A stretch of DNA of 64,000 nt from Atriophallophorus winterbourni (Eukaryota > Platyhelminthes > Trematoda > Plagiorchiida > Microphallidae): positions 277,439 through 341,438 of the forward strand of contig JACCGJ010000269.1 in the NCBI GenBank assembly GCA_013407085.1. Direction: 5' to 3'. Of the stretch, positions 41,763-52,299 are shown in pieces (within the stretch, counting starts at the first letter, position 1; every line of letters begins with the position of its first letter). A program made the position numbers and the translations under genes. Below the pieces are notes generated by a model. It was not told the DNA's origin and did no database searches. It saw only the letters and a list, made by a program, of their open reading frames with translations.

Positions 41763-42119
41763 AAATTACATACCCTATTGAATATTTCATTAAACCAGCC
41801 TTCACTGGATAATAATCACATTTCAATTTATAAATTTTATCGCTACTTAAATCAGACAGTAGCCAAAACCTTTTTATATTAAATGTCACGATCTCATAAA
41901 ATTACCGCATAATTGTGGTGTTATGTGCAAAATAATGCAACCTACCGTTTAGAGAAATATCCTACTATTATCCAAAATCTTTACATTTTTTATGAACATC
42001 GTTTCATGAGCTAGAACATAATAAACACGTCTCTTCTGAAGATTATCGTAATCAAATTTTGGGATCGTCATTCAAAACCTTTTGTTACCTGAGCTCAAAG
42101 AATAAATCCAAAGTAATTC

Positions 42120-43730
42120 AAAGTAATTCAAAGTTTTAATGGTCCAAAAAGTAAATACTTTAAAGTAACCACAGATTAAAAATATAGAGAATTCATAAAA
42201 ACAACACAAATGTTTTATACACATGGAAAGTCAGCACGTGTATTCAGGTGCAAGGTTGGGTTTGGTCAACATATACTTGTCAAGTTCAGCCTTGAACATG
42301 ACCATAGGGAATGTTTAACGGGAAAAATCTGAAAATACTCCGAAGCATACATAACATACGGCTAGCTCGGTTTTTCGCATTGCCTGCTATTCTTATGAAT
42401 TCCACTAATTCCTTTTCTTTTGCTGTCCATTCCAGTTGTTGCGATACAAGGTTGTAGGAGCATGAGAAATCTTTACCTTTCTGCAACATTTTACACTCTC
42501 GGAAGTTGAATTAGAGCTTGTTCCACTCTGACTAGCTTTTTAATATATCCATATAGCTTTGTAAGCACAAACAGTCCATACTTGACGTGATACGCATCCA
42601 AAGTTTAGCATCATTCGCTAAGAGAACCATTTTTGGCTGTGACAAGTTTCGGAAAGTCGTTGATGTAGAACAAAAAAATAACCGGACCTAGTATCAAACC
42701 TTGTCGGACATCGCTAGTGGGTTCAATATCCATAGACAGCACACCATCGACATGTACAGTTGCCTTGAGATCAAGAAGATAGCTTCTCTGCCAGGTAAAA
42801 GGCACACATTAATACCAACATCCTGCAGCTTGTTGAGGAATATAGAATGGTCCACGCGTTCAAACGAGTTTGATATGTCCAAGTAACACGCATGCAGGTA
42901 ACCGCTCTTATCCACCGCCTGCGACCAGCCGTTCATTGTCACCAGTAATTTAGTCAAGCAAGAACGAAACTCCTGAAATCCATGTTGCTCTCTAGACAAC
43001 ATGTTTTGGATTTCAAGATGACTCACAATTCTTTTGCATTCAATTCGCATCATAACTTTTGAGATCACTGGAAGGAGTTTAACAGGGCGATAATTTTCTG
43101 GGTCAGAACGAGTTCCGCCATTGAAGATGGGTGTTATGATTCCTCTCTTCAAGTCAGTCGGTACAACATCCTTCCTCAAAGATTGAATAAATAAATCACA
43201 AAGTGGTTAGCACAATTAACTGCCGCATAACTTTAGGATTACAGGTGTGATACCGTCAGCTCCAGGGGACTTGCTGATATTCAACCTGTGTATGTGGTGC
43301 TGCACTCTTTCAGAATTGATACATATATCGTTTATAATCTCCGTCAAAACTGGTGCTGACAATTCCGATGGTAGTAATGCATCATTTTAGTTGAAAACTC
43401 GTGAATAAAAACTGACTAGAGCCTTAGCGGTTTCTAAGACAGAATCAGTTAGTCCGTTATCTGTCATGATCGGAAAAACACTGAGTTTCAGCTTCGTAGT
43501 GTTATTAACGATTCGATAAAGAAGTATGGAATTTCGCTGCATTCTTACTACCAGCAGAAGCTGATGATATTGTCTATCATCTCGGATGAGATTTGTGCCT
43601 TGATTACGCAATTCGCGAAAGTTTGCCCAGGTCGATTTTGTTCTGGCGACCCTGTGAATAGCCCATGCTAAATTTTGCCTTGTCAAATATTTTCTAGTTT
43701 GACTGCGAATCTCTGAAATGAGATTCTTCA
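42120..43730 (-). mobile_element. CR1-like LINE, 5'-truncated (copy I)
   Basis: From the right on the minus strand: endonuclease-RT linker (43,760-43,387), RT (43,340-42,611) and C-terminus (42,490-42,240, with ARLNMFKAELDKYML-like sequence and NLAPE). The 3' UTR ends GGACCATTAAAACTTTGAATTACTTTGAATTACTTTGG, a short decamer tail. It is in the same family as copy B. Confidence 0.82.
42611..43179 (-). pseudogene. Reverse transcriptase of CR1 copy I
   Basis: Open frame of 161 codons plus an overlapping one. Motifs in order: GIITPIFNGGTRSDPENYRP, REQHGFQEFRSCLTKLL, HACYLDISNSFERVDHSIFL (first catalytic Asp present), then, after a frameshift near 42,790, TVHVDGVLSMDIEPTSDVRQ and GLILGPVIFLFYINDFP. 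The FADD box is missing: the sequence after KLVTA turns to a stop, so a deletion removed the catalytic pair. Confidence 0.8.
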
Positions 43731-43733
43731 CTA
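43387..43733 (-). pseudogene. Endonuclease-RT linker of CR1 copy I
   Basis: Minus-strand residues TRKYLTRQNLAWAIHRVART, STWANFRELRNQGTNLIRDD and YRIVNNTTKLKLSVFPIMTD, then TAKALVSFYSRVF, correspond to the connector that precedes NKSPGPDGI in CR1 proteins (the equivalent SPGADGITPVIL is at 43,270-43,235). The N-terminal 30 codons of the open frame read through the ATT microsatellite and PLE sequence and do not belong. Confidence 0.65.
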
Positions 43734-43761
43734 TTAATATTATTATTATTATTATTATTAT
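43734..43761. repeat. (ATT)n microsatellite
   Basis: Nine or so ATT units at the junction between CR1 copy I and PLE-like sequence. Confidence 0.9.
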
Positions 43762-43806
43762 CACTGTCCCCACCGGGTGATGACCAAGTGCTAGAAACCA
43801 ATTGGT
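43762..43806 (+). ncRNA. Hammerhead-like relic
   Basis: CACTGTCCCCACC, GGGTGATGA, then TAGAAACCAATTGG echo the order in the intact copies (CTGTCCCTAC, CTGATGA, GAAACCGG). The core is altered (GTGATGA for CTGATGA), and stem II (CCAAGTGCTA) no longer pairs. It is only a relic. Confidence 0.35.
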
Positions 43807-44065
43807 TTGAATGAAGTGTGTGAGCACAAGATTACATTTCTTAACGAATGCGCCCCAGCTAACTTAAATGACACAACTTGCAAATGCTAGCACAATTATC
43901 TTTTAAACCAATGTAATGTGGTGCTCATATCCCAATCCCTTCTATCTTTTACGTTTCTGGATTATTCATCTAACTCGATCTCGTTCGATTAAATTTCAAT
44001 AATATTTATTCAGCGAAACTATCGGTTGGCGGGATGGGGCTATTTGCTATGGAGATCCATGGTTG

Positions 44066-44345
44066 CTAATTTGCTATGTTTGAACATATTTTTTTTAAAA
44101 ATGAAAATGAAGTTCGTATTAAATCGTTTAGTAAGCTTCTTATATAGAAGAGGTCAATGTGATCAACGATAAACCTCAGCTTGTTGTCCTCTTTATGATT
44201 CTTAGGGGGTCCATAGAAGCCATTTGTGATAGCAGATTTCGGGTGAACACGGAACCACAAACATTGACCGAGGGTTTTTCAATTCATCAGAGTTATCGTG
44301 AAACAAAGTGTTCACATGTTTATCAAAATCGTATCATTTTCTGAT
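44066..44345 (-). pseudogene. Penelope-like reverse transcriptase fragment
   Basis: 64 open codons with AITNGFYGPPKNHKEDNKLR, then FIVDHIDLFYIRSLLNDLI. The box fYG.PK.HK....lRpIv corresponds to the entry of PLE reverse transcriptases, and DHI..F.Y follows as in the family. The upstream frame near 44,340-44,270 (SENDTILINM, then NSDELKNPRS) is consistent with that reading. It is a short remnant without catalytic Asp residues. Confidence 0.65.
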
Positions 44346-44399
44346 ATACCCATGCGGTTTCTCATCAAATCTTTTTGCCTAGATTTTAAAACAGCTATT

Positions 44400-45520
44400 T
44401 GGCAATTCATTAGCAGTTCATATCTGGTAAACATCTAAAAAATGCAGTTTTATAATGAGCGAGCAATTTTAAAGTATGTCAATCATTGATCCAAGATTCA
44501 ACCCGGGCAAAAACGTTCTAGATAGCACATAGCGTGAATTTTGATATTGTAGACACGATATGACAAGGGGTAAAACATTATATATCGAACAAGGTGGTTG
44601 AGATAACAGATCCTGATGGGGTGGATATTCCTACTCAATGTCGTCGGTTCTGACCGTGCATAACATTTTGTGTGCAGGGATTACACAAGCAGGCTTATCA
44701 GTCAGCGGACATTAATCCCATCTGCATACAACAAAACAATTAAGAGATTACACAACACAGATGTGTGTAAACTTAAAACTTGAACCCTGTTCGAACTAAC
44801 ACCAATGGGAGACGAAGCTTCTATGTAAATTTGAACCATTACCAAAACGATGCTTCAACGAAATCAATACAGACTTTTTATTTATGAATATGGTTTTCCG
44901 ATCGTTCTTGAACATTTTTAAGTATCATACAAAGTTTTATGCTACTTCATGAGCGTCTTAATTTCCCAAAACCCATTGACTGAAAAAAATCTAGTTGATT
45001 ATTTTCTCACATTTCGTTTCAGTTTCTAGTTAATCTCAGTTGTGGATATTAGCTGAGGCCGTAATAACTCAGAAGAACCTAAGTGCCTAATGAGGTCCGT
45101 GAGTTAATAAAGTGTGTGAACTCAAAGAGACTCTGCTCTGTATTAGCTGAACTTGACGAGTTCATTTCTTCAATCTCGACGTTTAGCGTAACATCGTATC
45201 TCGATTAGACTGAGCTGTTAATCCAAAACAACTCCAAGTTGCGTGAAAAACTATGTGGCGTTAATTATTGAAATTAGACGGCCTCAAAGATCACAAACTA
45301 AAATTAATGTGTTTCTCATTAAAAAAAGACGTGTCAAAAAAGATTTCACATTTCATTTTTTCGACAGACTTTGGTTAACTGTTGCATAATTAAGATTGTT
45401 TGCTCATTAATGTTGATAATAACGTTCCAACAGAGAGATGCTGAGTTATGTGCTTGAGTCTCACTTTAAGTGGAGGATATGCATGTGTGATGCGGTAAAA
45501 TAAGATTAAAACTTGAATAC
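44400..45520. other. Unassigned stretch
   Basis: No feature could be supported. Confidence 0.4.
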
Positions 45521-45521
45521 A

Positions 45522-46690
45522 GTATTGCAAAGAAATTTGACTGCAATCTGTTAGAGTAGTTTTTGGGTAACATTTCACTTCTGACACAGAAGTACGCCTA
45601 CATTGTGTCACGTCTCGTGAGAATGACCAGGATCAGTGGTCGATTTTCCTCACGTGTGTATCCACGCCAATCTGATGCAAGTGAACACGGTCAAGGTCAG
45701 TTGTCACAGCGGCCCACATACGTAAAAGTACATAACTAACGGGGCTAAAGCTGTTTTTGAAGAAAAACAAAAATCTAATTAACTAGTAGGTATAAGGTGA
45801 ATAAAATCTATTTACCTTCTCATCAGTGCCGAGCGCCAGATTGTGGAGATTTCTGTCCCATCCACCTTATTGACCGCCAGTCGACCTGCCTAGGCAATTT
45901 CGACCGCCTCCGCATGTAGGCGTTCGCTATACGGTTTAATACCGCGTCTTAATATTGCCACATTGTCTAGATCGACGCTGTGGCCTGTATCTAAAAGGTG
46001 CTCCGTCAAGGCGGAATCACAAATAAGGGATTGATATTCCCTCGCATCCCGGGGCTGTCTCCGGACACGTTTTCGGTGCTCTTCGGTTCTAGTGTGAATT
46101 TCTCTGGAATTCTGCCCTATGCAAGCACCCGAACAGTCCTTACAGTTGATTCTATAGATGCTGTTCATAACGCTAGATAAAGGTGTCTTATCCTTAAGGT
46201 GCATCAGAACCGAACGGATAGTTTTTCCCTTTCTTATAATTTACGCGTATGGCCACATGGTTCAAGAGTCTACGTATCGCTCTGCACTGATGCGAAAGTA
46301 AATAGATTTTATTCACCTTATACCTACTAGTTAATTAGATTTTTATTTTTCTTAAAAAATAGCCTTAGCCCCGTTAGTTATGTACTTTTACGTATGTGGG
46401 CCGCTGTGTCAACTGACCTTGACCGTGTTAACTTGTATCAGATTGACGTGGATACATACTGTGAGGAAAATTGATCACTGATCCTGGTCATTCCCACGAG
46501 ACGTGACACACTGTAGGTGTACTATAGGCAGTTTAGCGTTAAGGTCAAATAAGTGGTGGTGGGTTGACTACTACCTAATCATTTTCCCTCTCCTGACTAT
46601 CACCCTTGGTCAGAAGTGAAACGTTACCAAAAAACTACTCTAACCGATTGCATTCAAATTTCTTTGCATTGTGAATACACGATCGGTCCC
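45522..46690 (-). mobile_element. Penelope-like element remnant, family B, with inverted arms around a GIY-YIG fragment
   Basis: Left arm 45,522-45,815 and right arm about 46,287-46,685 are reverse complements over many blocks, for example ACTAACGGGGCTAA, TACGTAAAAGTACATAAC, TATAAGGTGAATAAAATCTA, CTCGTGAGAATGACCAGGAT and CAAATTTCTTTGCA. Between them is a minus-strand GIY-YIG domain. The right arm has extra sequence (46,515-46,605) missing on the left. RT is absent. The right arm abuts CR1 copy J. Confidence 0.75.
45890..46204 (-). pseudogene. GIY-YIG endonuclease domain of a Penelope-like element
   Basis: 104 open codons. MNSIYRINCKDCSGACIGQN (residues 13-32) matches the vY.I.C.dC...YIG.T start of PLE nucleases, with ACIG in place of YIG. 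REIHTRTEEHRKRVR (34-48) carries the conserved Arg and the EH pair, and ALTEHLLDTGHSVDLDNVAI (64-83) the H...tGH.fd..n segment, ending ERLHAEAVEIA. The core Tyr change suggests loss of activity. No RT lies upstream. The domain lies between inverted arms. Confidence 0.8.
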
Positions 46691-47640
46691 AAACATATTC
46701 CAATCGATTGTTGAATCCAGTACCTTTATTGACTGTTGGAAGACATTTCGAGTTCTCTTACACTCTTGGTTCCCATATTCTTGAAAACACTGACAAGGAG
46801 AAGGACTTGGGTGTGTGGGTGAGCAGCACGTTGAAACCGTCACACAACGCCACAGCTGTCTATGAAAAGACGTCACGAGTACTGCTTCTCCTAAAACGCG
46901 TGTTCGGGAGTTTCACGAAGCAAACTGTTCATCGAATAATTAATACGTACTTGAGGCCAACCATGGAGTATGCGGTTCAGGCTTGGTCACCCTGGCTACA
47001 GAAAGACATCAGCCTCTTGCAGAGAATATATCATCGGACCACCAAGCTCGTACGTGGTTTAAAACATAAACAATACGAAGATCGGATTACAAGCCTCAAT
47101 CTCTTCGACTCTCGCTACCGCCGTCTTAGAGGCGACTTGATTCTTATGTTCAATATACTGCATACCCACAACCATCCCCTGAATCAACTATTCACACGAC
47201 TACCACCACGAACAAGCCGGAGTCATAACTATACAGTACTTATTCCCGACTCGAGGCTGAACTGTCGAAGGTATTTTTATTCTGTACGTGTATGTTTTAC
47301 TTGGAACTCCCTACCCCGTAACGTTGCACATTCACCCAACTTGGATATATTCAAATCGAACTTGGACAACTTCATGTCGACCAATCCAAACATTGAAACA
47401 ATATATTCTGCATCATAAAGCTTTGAACCCATGCATCGAAGTAAACTATACATATTTACCCTATCAAACCGGTTGAAAACAATTTCTGCTCTATGTATTT
47501 TTACGTGATTCCTGAACTGATCAGTAGGCAAACAAATCCCGTTTTACTACCTATGTTATTTGTGATTCGCATATTATTCTGTGGTTTTTGTAAAGCTATG
47601 TGTTTTTAGATCATTAAATTGAATTGAATTGAATTGAATA
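46690..47640 (+). mobile_element. CR1-like LINE, 5'-truncated 3' end (copy J)
   Basis: Contains a 236-codon open C-terminal pol piece and a complete 3' UTR ending TCATTAAATTGAATTGAATTGAATTGAATA, a tandem ATTGA tail. The UTR is shared with copy H at 37.6-37.8 kb and the end words with copy F. It is the cleanest 3' end of this family in the window. Confidence 0.85.
46708..47418 (+). pseudogene. RT C-terminal arm of CR1 copy J (open, 5'-truncated)
   Basis: An uninterrupted 236-codon frame to a natural stop: HILENTDKEKDLGVWVSSTL, LLLLKRVFGSF, RIINTYLRPTMEYAVQAWSP, RTTKLVRGLKHKQYEDRITS, RYRRLRGDLILMFNILHTHN, RYFYSVRVCFTWNSLPRNVA, LDIFKSNLDNFM. The first twelve codons include junction sequence. 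Lacking the palm and endonuclease, it cannot act, yet the absence of stops suggests one of the younger copies here. Confidence 0.82.
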
Positions 47641-48420
47641 GACCTTTGTGATCAACCTTGTGAACATTGTGATAGACTTGATACCAATGAGTAATCATTC
47701 AACTGAAGAACAAATGCTCCGCACACTATATACTGAATTACTTTTGGAACGCCTAGCAGATAGAATAAATATGTAGGCTAGGATTTCAGGAACAAGTAGA
47801 CGTTCCATAAAATTCTCGCTGGTTTATATGCATCAAGTTCAAACTATATATATTTTGTATGCTTCATTGAGTGAATGCTAACAAACCTGCCCAGCAAATC
47901 GCCTTTTTAATATTATGAATGGAAAATCCACGAACAATCCTAAATCGGACATAAATGACATTTCACAGGCTAACTGTTTCAGAACTGTGGCTTAAAATGC
48001 TCAAGAATGTAAAGTTACTATCGAAACGGGTGAAAATATGCATAGTGTTTCTTGTGATTTCACTGTGACACAAGGTCAATTAACCGTATATACCTGACAA
48101 CCTCACTAAATAAGCCCCGGACCGGAACTCTAAGGTCAACGTTCTCAATAATCAAAGCGATGGTCATTAAAATGGAATCGACTAAACTAAAAAGAATTGC
48201 ACGAGACCAAACCCATTGGCAAGGTGTTGTTAAGGCTCTACGCTCTCCCCCGTGTATACTGAATTAATTCAAATAAGTCATATGGCGTAAAGGTTTTCAT
48301 CATAGAACTTTACATAAGAATTTGTTTTAATTTGACCGAAATGTTATTATTTTGAATTTCATCTCATTGCATTCAAATCCTTAACACAAAGAAAAACACG
48401 CATGCAGTAAATTTTTAACA
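47641..48420. other. Unassigned stretch
   Basis: No feature is supported. It lies between CR1 copy J and the 3' end of the secreted-protein gene at 48,453. Confidence 0.4.
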
Positions 48421-48452
48421 ATGTATATTTCTGCTTGAAACTCTGATCGCAC

Positions 48453-49022
48453 TTAGCTACTCGTGTCGTAATCACCATAGTAATTTCCGAAACAAATATC
48501 ACGACCATATTTCAAAATCATTTGATCTCGCTCGGGACAGGAGCCGTACTCTTCTTTTGGAAGATACATTTCTAGCATACCGCCAACATTGACGGTACAT
48601 TCTGGGCACATGAGGCATTCAATGTAAACTTTATCATGGATTCCAGGTTCGTTCTTCCTTTTGTTCCACGCGATCATGTCATTGAATGTCACTGAAATAA
48701 GAGAAAGGGTACACTAGCAGAAATGTGTCATCATGTGCACGGAACGAATATATTATGTAACGATTTTGCAAGAATTTATACAGGCACAGAAAGCCTTTTT
48801 GTCTGTTAGCAAGCGCAACAATTAACAGATTCCCATTCGCTTTACTTACTGCAACTTTTCTCAGACAACTGAAACACAATTGCACCATAAGTCATTTCAG
48901 GGACCATGCTGCAATTCGGTGCTGCACCGAAAGCAAAACCGATGGAGAATAACAGAAGGATTGCAGCCTGAAAGTATTAGATTGCGTTAGATTGCCAATC
49001 TCAAACAAACCTGCACACGCAT
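48453..49022 (-). CDS. Small secreted cysteine-rich protein 1 (3 exons, 122 residues)
   Basis: Minus-strand exons 49,022-49,011 (ATGCGTGTGCAG, four codons), 48,967-48,850 and 48,691-48,453, joined by GT-AG introns of 43 bp (phase 0) and 158 bp (phase 1). The predicted protein starts MRVQAAILLLFSIGFAFG, a standard signal peptide, and the mature part has seven cysteines (residues 23, 43, 69, 72, 75, 95, 110), including a tight CLMCPEC block. It ends in an acidic, Tyr/Gly-rich tail (FGNYYGDYDTSS). I know no family with this spacing. The mature protein should be exported. The exon plan, intron phases, Cys codon at the exon 2 end and TATA-box distance match the gene at 54.5-55.1 kb, implying common descent. 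A stop-containing reading without splicing rules out the single-exon models. The variant AATATA near 48,424-48,429 may serve as poly(A) signal. Confidence 0.75.
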
Positions 49023-49080
49023 TTTCGGGTTAATAAAGATTGAAATATTCTAATTGAACGAGAGAATTACGTATTTATGC

Positions 49081-49087
49081 ATTTATA
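49081..49087 (-). promoter_or_regulatory. TATA box for secreted protein 1
   Basis: TATAAAT on the minus strand, about 60 nt before the start codon, leaving room for a roughly 30-nt leader. The neighbouring paralogue has a TATA box at the same distance. Confidence 0.5.
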
Positions 49088-49099
49088 AGGAGACATATA

Positions 49100-50635
49100 C
49101 AGGTGGGTGTTTCTTGTCACCACTTACCGTGACCTAGGCAACGCAAACAGCTGTGCATTATGAACGGAATAGCATAAAATCAATCAATGTGCGTAAAACA
49201 GAGGTGCAGAGTGAGTGGTTGAAATGAGTTTTAGTTAAGAAACGTAACTGGTTAAAATTGGTGGAATATTTCGAGAACAAATAAACAGTAGCATCCTCCT
49301 AACAAAATTCGTTCAACATTAGTTGCAGGAATTGTGTTGCGAAAATCATAATCGCTAACGGAATACTTGCATCATTTGAGAACCTAGTTGGATTTTCACA
49401 TCCTTAGGGGCATTGTGACAATTTTCATGGAATATCTATCTATCTATATATAATGGTAGTACACTTGAACATTCACGCGATTGTGATGTACATCCATGGT
49501 CGACATCGACCGTAGGAGGCCAACAACAACACTGCTAGTAGCATCAATGACTCGTAAATTTATCACGTCGATTGTCACAATTGCCATGCGCTTAGTGATG
49601 TATCTTCCAGGCTCCTAGATTAGCTGTCCACTGAGTCACAGCTACCAGAGCTTTTGAAAAAGTCGAAATTAACGAACTCGGTTAATAGCTTTGGACGTAT
49701 CCAAATAGCAAGCTTGGATGCTGCTACTTCCACCGGTAGTGTTCAGTCGTTTGGCCCCCTCATCAAACTTTTCACACATTAGAGACATTTACGGAAAATA
49801 TGCTGCGTTGCAGAAAGTATATTTTGCGATTTCGGTTAAAATACAATCTTTTCCGTCACTATTCATTCAAGACACCACAAGTATTAATTTGAAAGGACTG
49901 TATCTAGCTGTTTCTGAACGACTGACACTCTTGTAGATACCACTCTTTCGATCATCAAATGTTTCAACAATTCCAACAGTTGGGCGAATAGAATCTGGTC
50001 GCGTGATTTTAGTACGGTTGGTAAGATTTCGTCCAATCCCGGGGACTTTTTGATTATTCATCACACCGTTTACAAATTTTCTATTGTTTCATACCTACGG
50101 ATTCTGATCCCAATGTCCGTACATCATGATTACAAACTACACAAAACCGTTCGCGGGGTGTTCGATAGATTTGCATACATAAATGCATTTTTGTAACAGA
50201 TTTTGTTTGAGAACTTTGCGTATACTGCACCATAACTCAAATCGTTTGAGCCAGCCTTCAATCTCCAAGGGGCAGGAATGCAGATTCAATTGCTCAATGG
50301 TTAGAGGTTCCGTCGCAACGCCAATCGCTCGTGATGCTTGTTATAGTCTCAGTTAGACTATGTTCAATGCCGGTCCGGCCTAGTTCTAATCCTATACAAA
50401 ATCCATCTCAGAGCACTTCAAATTATTCCCTATTCTAAACTTTATTCAAATACAAAACTTCCGAAAGGTTGCTTACTTTGGGTTTGTTGATGCACTCATA
50501 ATGCTGGACGATGGGCATCTTGACCTTAATAATCCAGAAAATCATTCTCAGTCTTTTAACATATATTCGTGTGAAAATAGATAAAAATGCAGCTAATATC
50601 TAGAACATCCGTTTCACACTTCGAAAGTGTACAAT
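49100..50635. other. Unassigned stretch upstream of secreted protein 1
   Basis: Contains short TATC/TATA repeats (about 49,432-49,452) and the CATGGTCGACATCG phrase shared with 32.88 kb. Open frames at 49,718-50,064 are on both strands and unsupported. Confidence 0.4.
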
Positions 50636-50639
50636 GAAA

Positions 50640-50967
50640 ATTCAGCTGATAAAACCGCTGGAAAAAATATGACAAGACTAAGGTTAAACCGGGATGAATC
50701 GACAGATACCATCATAGATAAACCTGATGCCTAGCAGTATTTTATGCGCAAGTCTTTTTTCCAAATTATATGTTATTTCCAACAACGTTGCCATGCTCAA
50801 TAGAGGTCGAAAGCATAACTGAAGCCGACGTACACCCTTCTGTTGTGCGAGAGCACTTACGCAGGCTTAACGTGAACAAATCTTCAAGGAAAGATGAAAT
50901 AACGCATGCTATTCTGGTATCATGTGGGCTGGGGCTTTGTAACCCGCTATGGGATTTATTTAAACAT
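50640..50967 (+). mobile_element. CR1/Jockey-like LINE fragment (copy K)
   Basis: Plus-strand reading ITEADVHPSVVREHLRRLNV followed by NKSSRKDEITHAILVSCGL and CNPLWDLF corresponds to the segment before the RT fingers (NKSPGPDGI..riLkeca..l..PL..lF). Upstream, LRLNRDESTDTIIDKPDA belongs to the linker. It ends abruptly at 50,967. Confidence 0.65.
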
Positions 50968-51202
50968 TAAGATAACGAGATATTTTTCAACGGTGGCCCA
51001 GACAAGATTTTCAGTGACAAGCTGATAAGTGTGGTGCAGAGATTTTCCAAGCCAAAGCAGTTTAAATTTCGCAGGGTTAAATGGTAACTCATTTGATTGG
51101 GACCAACGAAATAAGTTGCACATATTCCACTGTAATGCCATACAGTCATTAACAGACCTGACACGCTTCCATATTTTAATATTATCAGCAAACAGTGTCA
51201 AG

Positions 51203-51523
51203 TTACATCCAATATCCTCTACTATATCGCTCATATACACCGAGAATACAAGATGTCCAAGTATCGATCCTTGCGGAACACAACTTGTGGCGTCTATTCT
51301 TATAGCGAGTGTGCTGCCAACGCGAATATGGATCAGTAAGGTCGTCCTTTATCCAACTCAGCAACATTCCAGTTATTCCATAAGCCTCGATATTTTTTAT
51401 AAGAATGTCATGGTTGACTCTATCGAACGCTTTGTGAATATCGATGTAGCAAACATGTATAGCGTCACCTTCGTGCCCTGGTGCAATCCTCGAACGTTGT
51501 AAGAAGGTTGGATAAACAGCCAC
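51203..51523 (-). pseudogene. RT catalytic region of CR1 copy L, first part
   Basis: 106 open codons containing HVCYIDIHKAFDRVNHDILI (first catalytic Asp present), then GITGMLLSWIKDDL. The VPQGSILGP turn shifts frame (LRQGSILG-like near 51,275). Identity is firm from motif order. Confidence 0.72.
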
Positions 51524-51691
51524 GATCTCTTCGAAAGCCGGTTTGTGCTGCGCTCAAAATATTTTGGTTTTTAAAGTGTTTTCTTACGCGCGCAGATACA
51601 CTGCGTTCCATTAATTTAGAGATCACCGGAAGTAGCGTTACCGGTCTATAGTTGCTGTGTCTGAACTGCTACCACTTATAAATAGCATTTA

Positions 51692-52054
51692 TCATCCCTG
51701 ATTTCCAACGTGGTGGTATTTTTCCTTCATGTAGCTGAGATTGAATAAACTCGTGAGAGGAGCAGTCAAAGCAATGCGACACCTGCAAAGTATGGCGGGG
51801 GTAATTTTATCTGCGCCAGGGGACTTCTTTTCGTTTAGTTGACATAGTTCCCGCTTAATCATATATTCATTGACAGTCATTTCAGTTAACAATTCTAAAC
51901 GAGGCGAATTCGGTAAAACTTGATATGGGATACAACGATTAGGATTGAAGTCAAATGAGTAGGACTTTGCTAATGCATCGGCGGTATCTTGGGCAGAGTG
52001 AGTCATTGAGGGTTTGTACAGAGAATACGCCTGGTCTGATTCGTGATCGTTCAT
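51692..52054 (-). pseudogene. RT entry region of CR1 copy L
   Basis: 120 open codons: AQDTADALAKSYSFDFNPNR (the ..kA..f..fFss.f linker), VNEYMIKRELCQLNEKKSPG, ADKITPAILCRCRIALTAPL, TSLFNLSYMKEKYHHVGNQG (normally ...g..P..Wk.a). It ends in a stop shortly before the NYRP box. Confidence 0.72.
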
Positions 52055-52299
52055 TTACCATCTTGTAGAGAAGCTTAGGATTCTTTTCCATTCTCTTAAA
52101 CAACTTCCTTTTGAACTGCATGTGATATTCTCTTACAAGAGTCGTGACGCGATTCCGTATCTTACAGAATCGCTTCTAAAATTCTTATGAGTTACCCAAG
52201 ACTCTTTCTTTTAAGCTAATCATTTCTTAGTTCTATTCCGGATAACAAATTGGTAATTGTGGTTGCATTTGTGTGGTATAAAAATAGACTTTTCGTCAA

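Larger units (their letters stand above)
50955..52290 (-). mobile_element. CR1/Jockey-like LINE fragment (copy L)
   Basis: Minus-strand pieces in order: REYHMQFKRKLFKRMEKNPK-like linker (52,140-52,080), LNEKKSPGADKITPAIL (51,850-51,800), NYRPVTLLPVISKLMERSVS (51,650-51,590, adjoining frame), AAQTGFRRDRGCLSNLLTTF (51,550-51,490), HVCYIDIHKAFDRVNHDILI (51,450-51,395), then CNLTLFADNIKIWKRVRSVN (51,210-51,150; FADN for FADD). It is broken by frameshifts, and the 3' end is lost. Confidence 0.8.

Noticed and set aside
46600..46645. Third full family B hammerhead at the right PLE arm
   Set aside because: GAAA and the downstream stem strand are present, but the CTGACGA box and half of stem II are deleted; listed only as part of the element.
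48679..48888. 69-codon minus-strand frame
   Set aside because: It reads through the second intron of secreted protein 1 out of frame; the spliced model explains the region better.
50640..52290. Twin-priming inversion of a single LINE
   Set aside because: Both fragments contain the same RT-entry region, so they cannot be two halves of one element.
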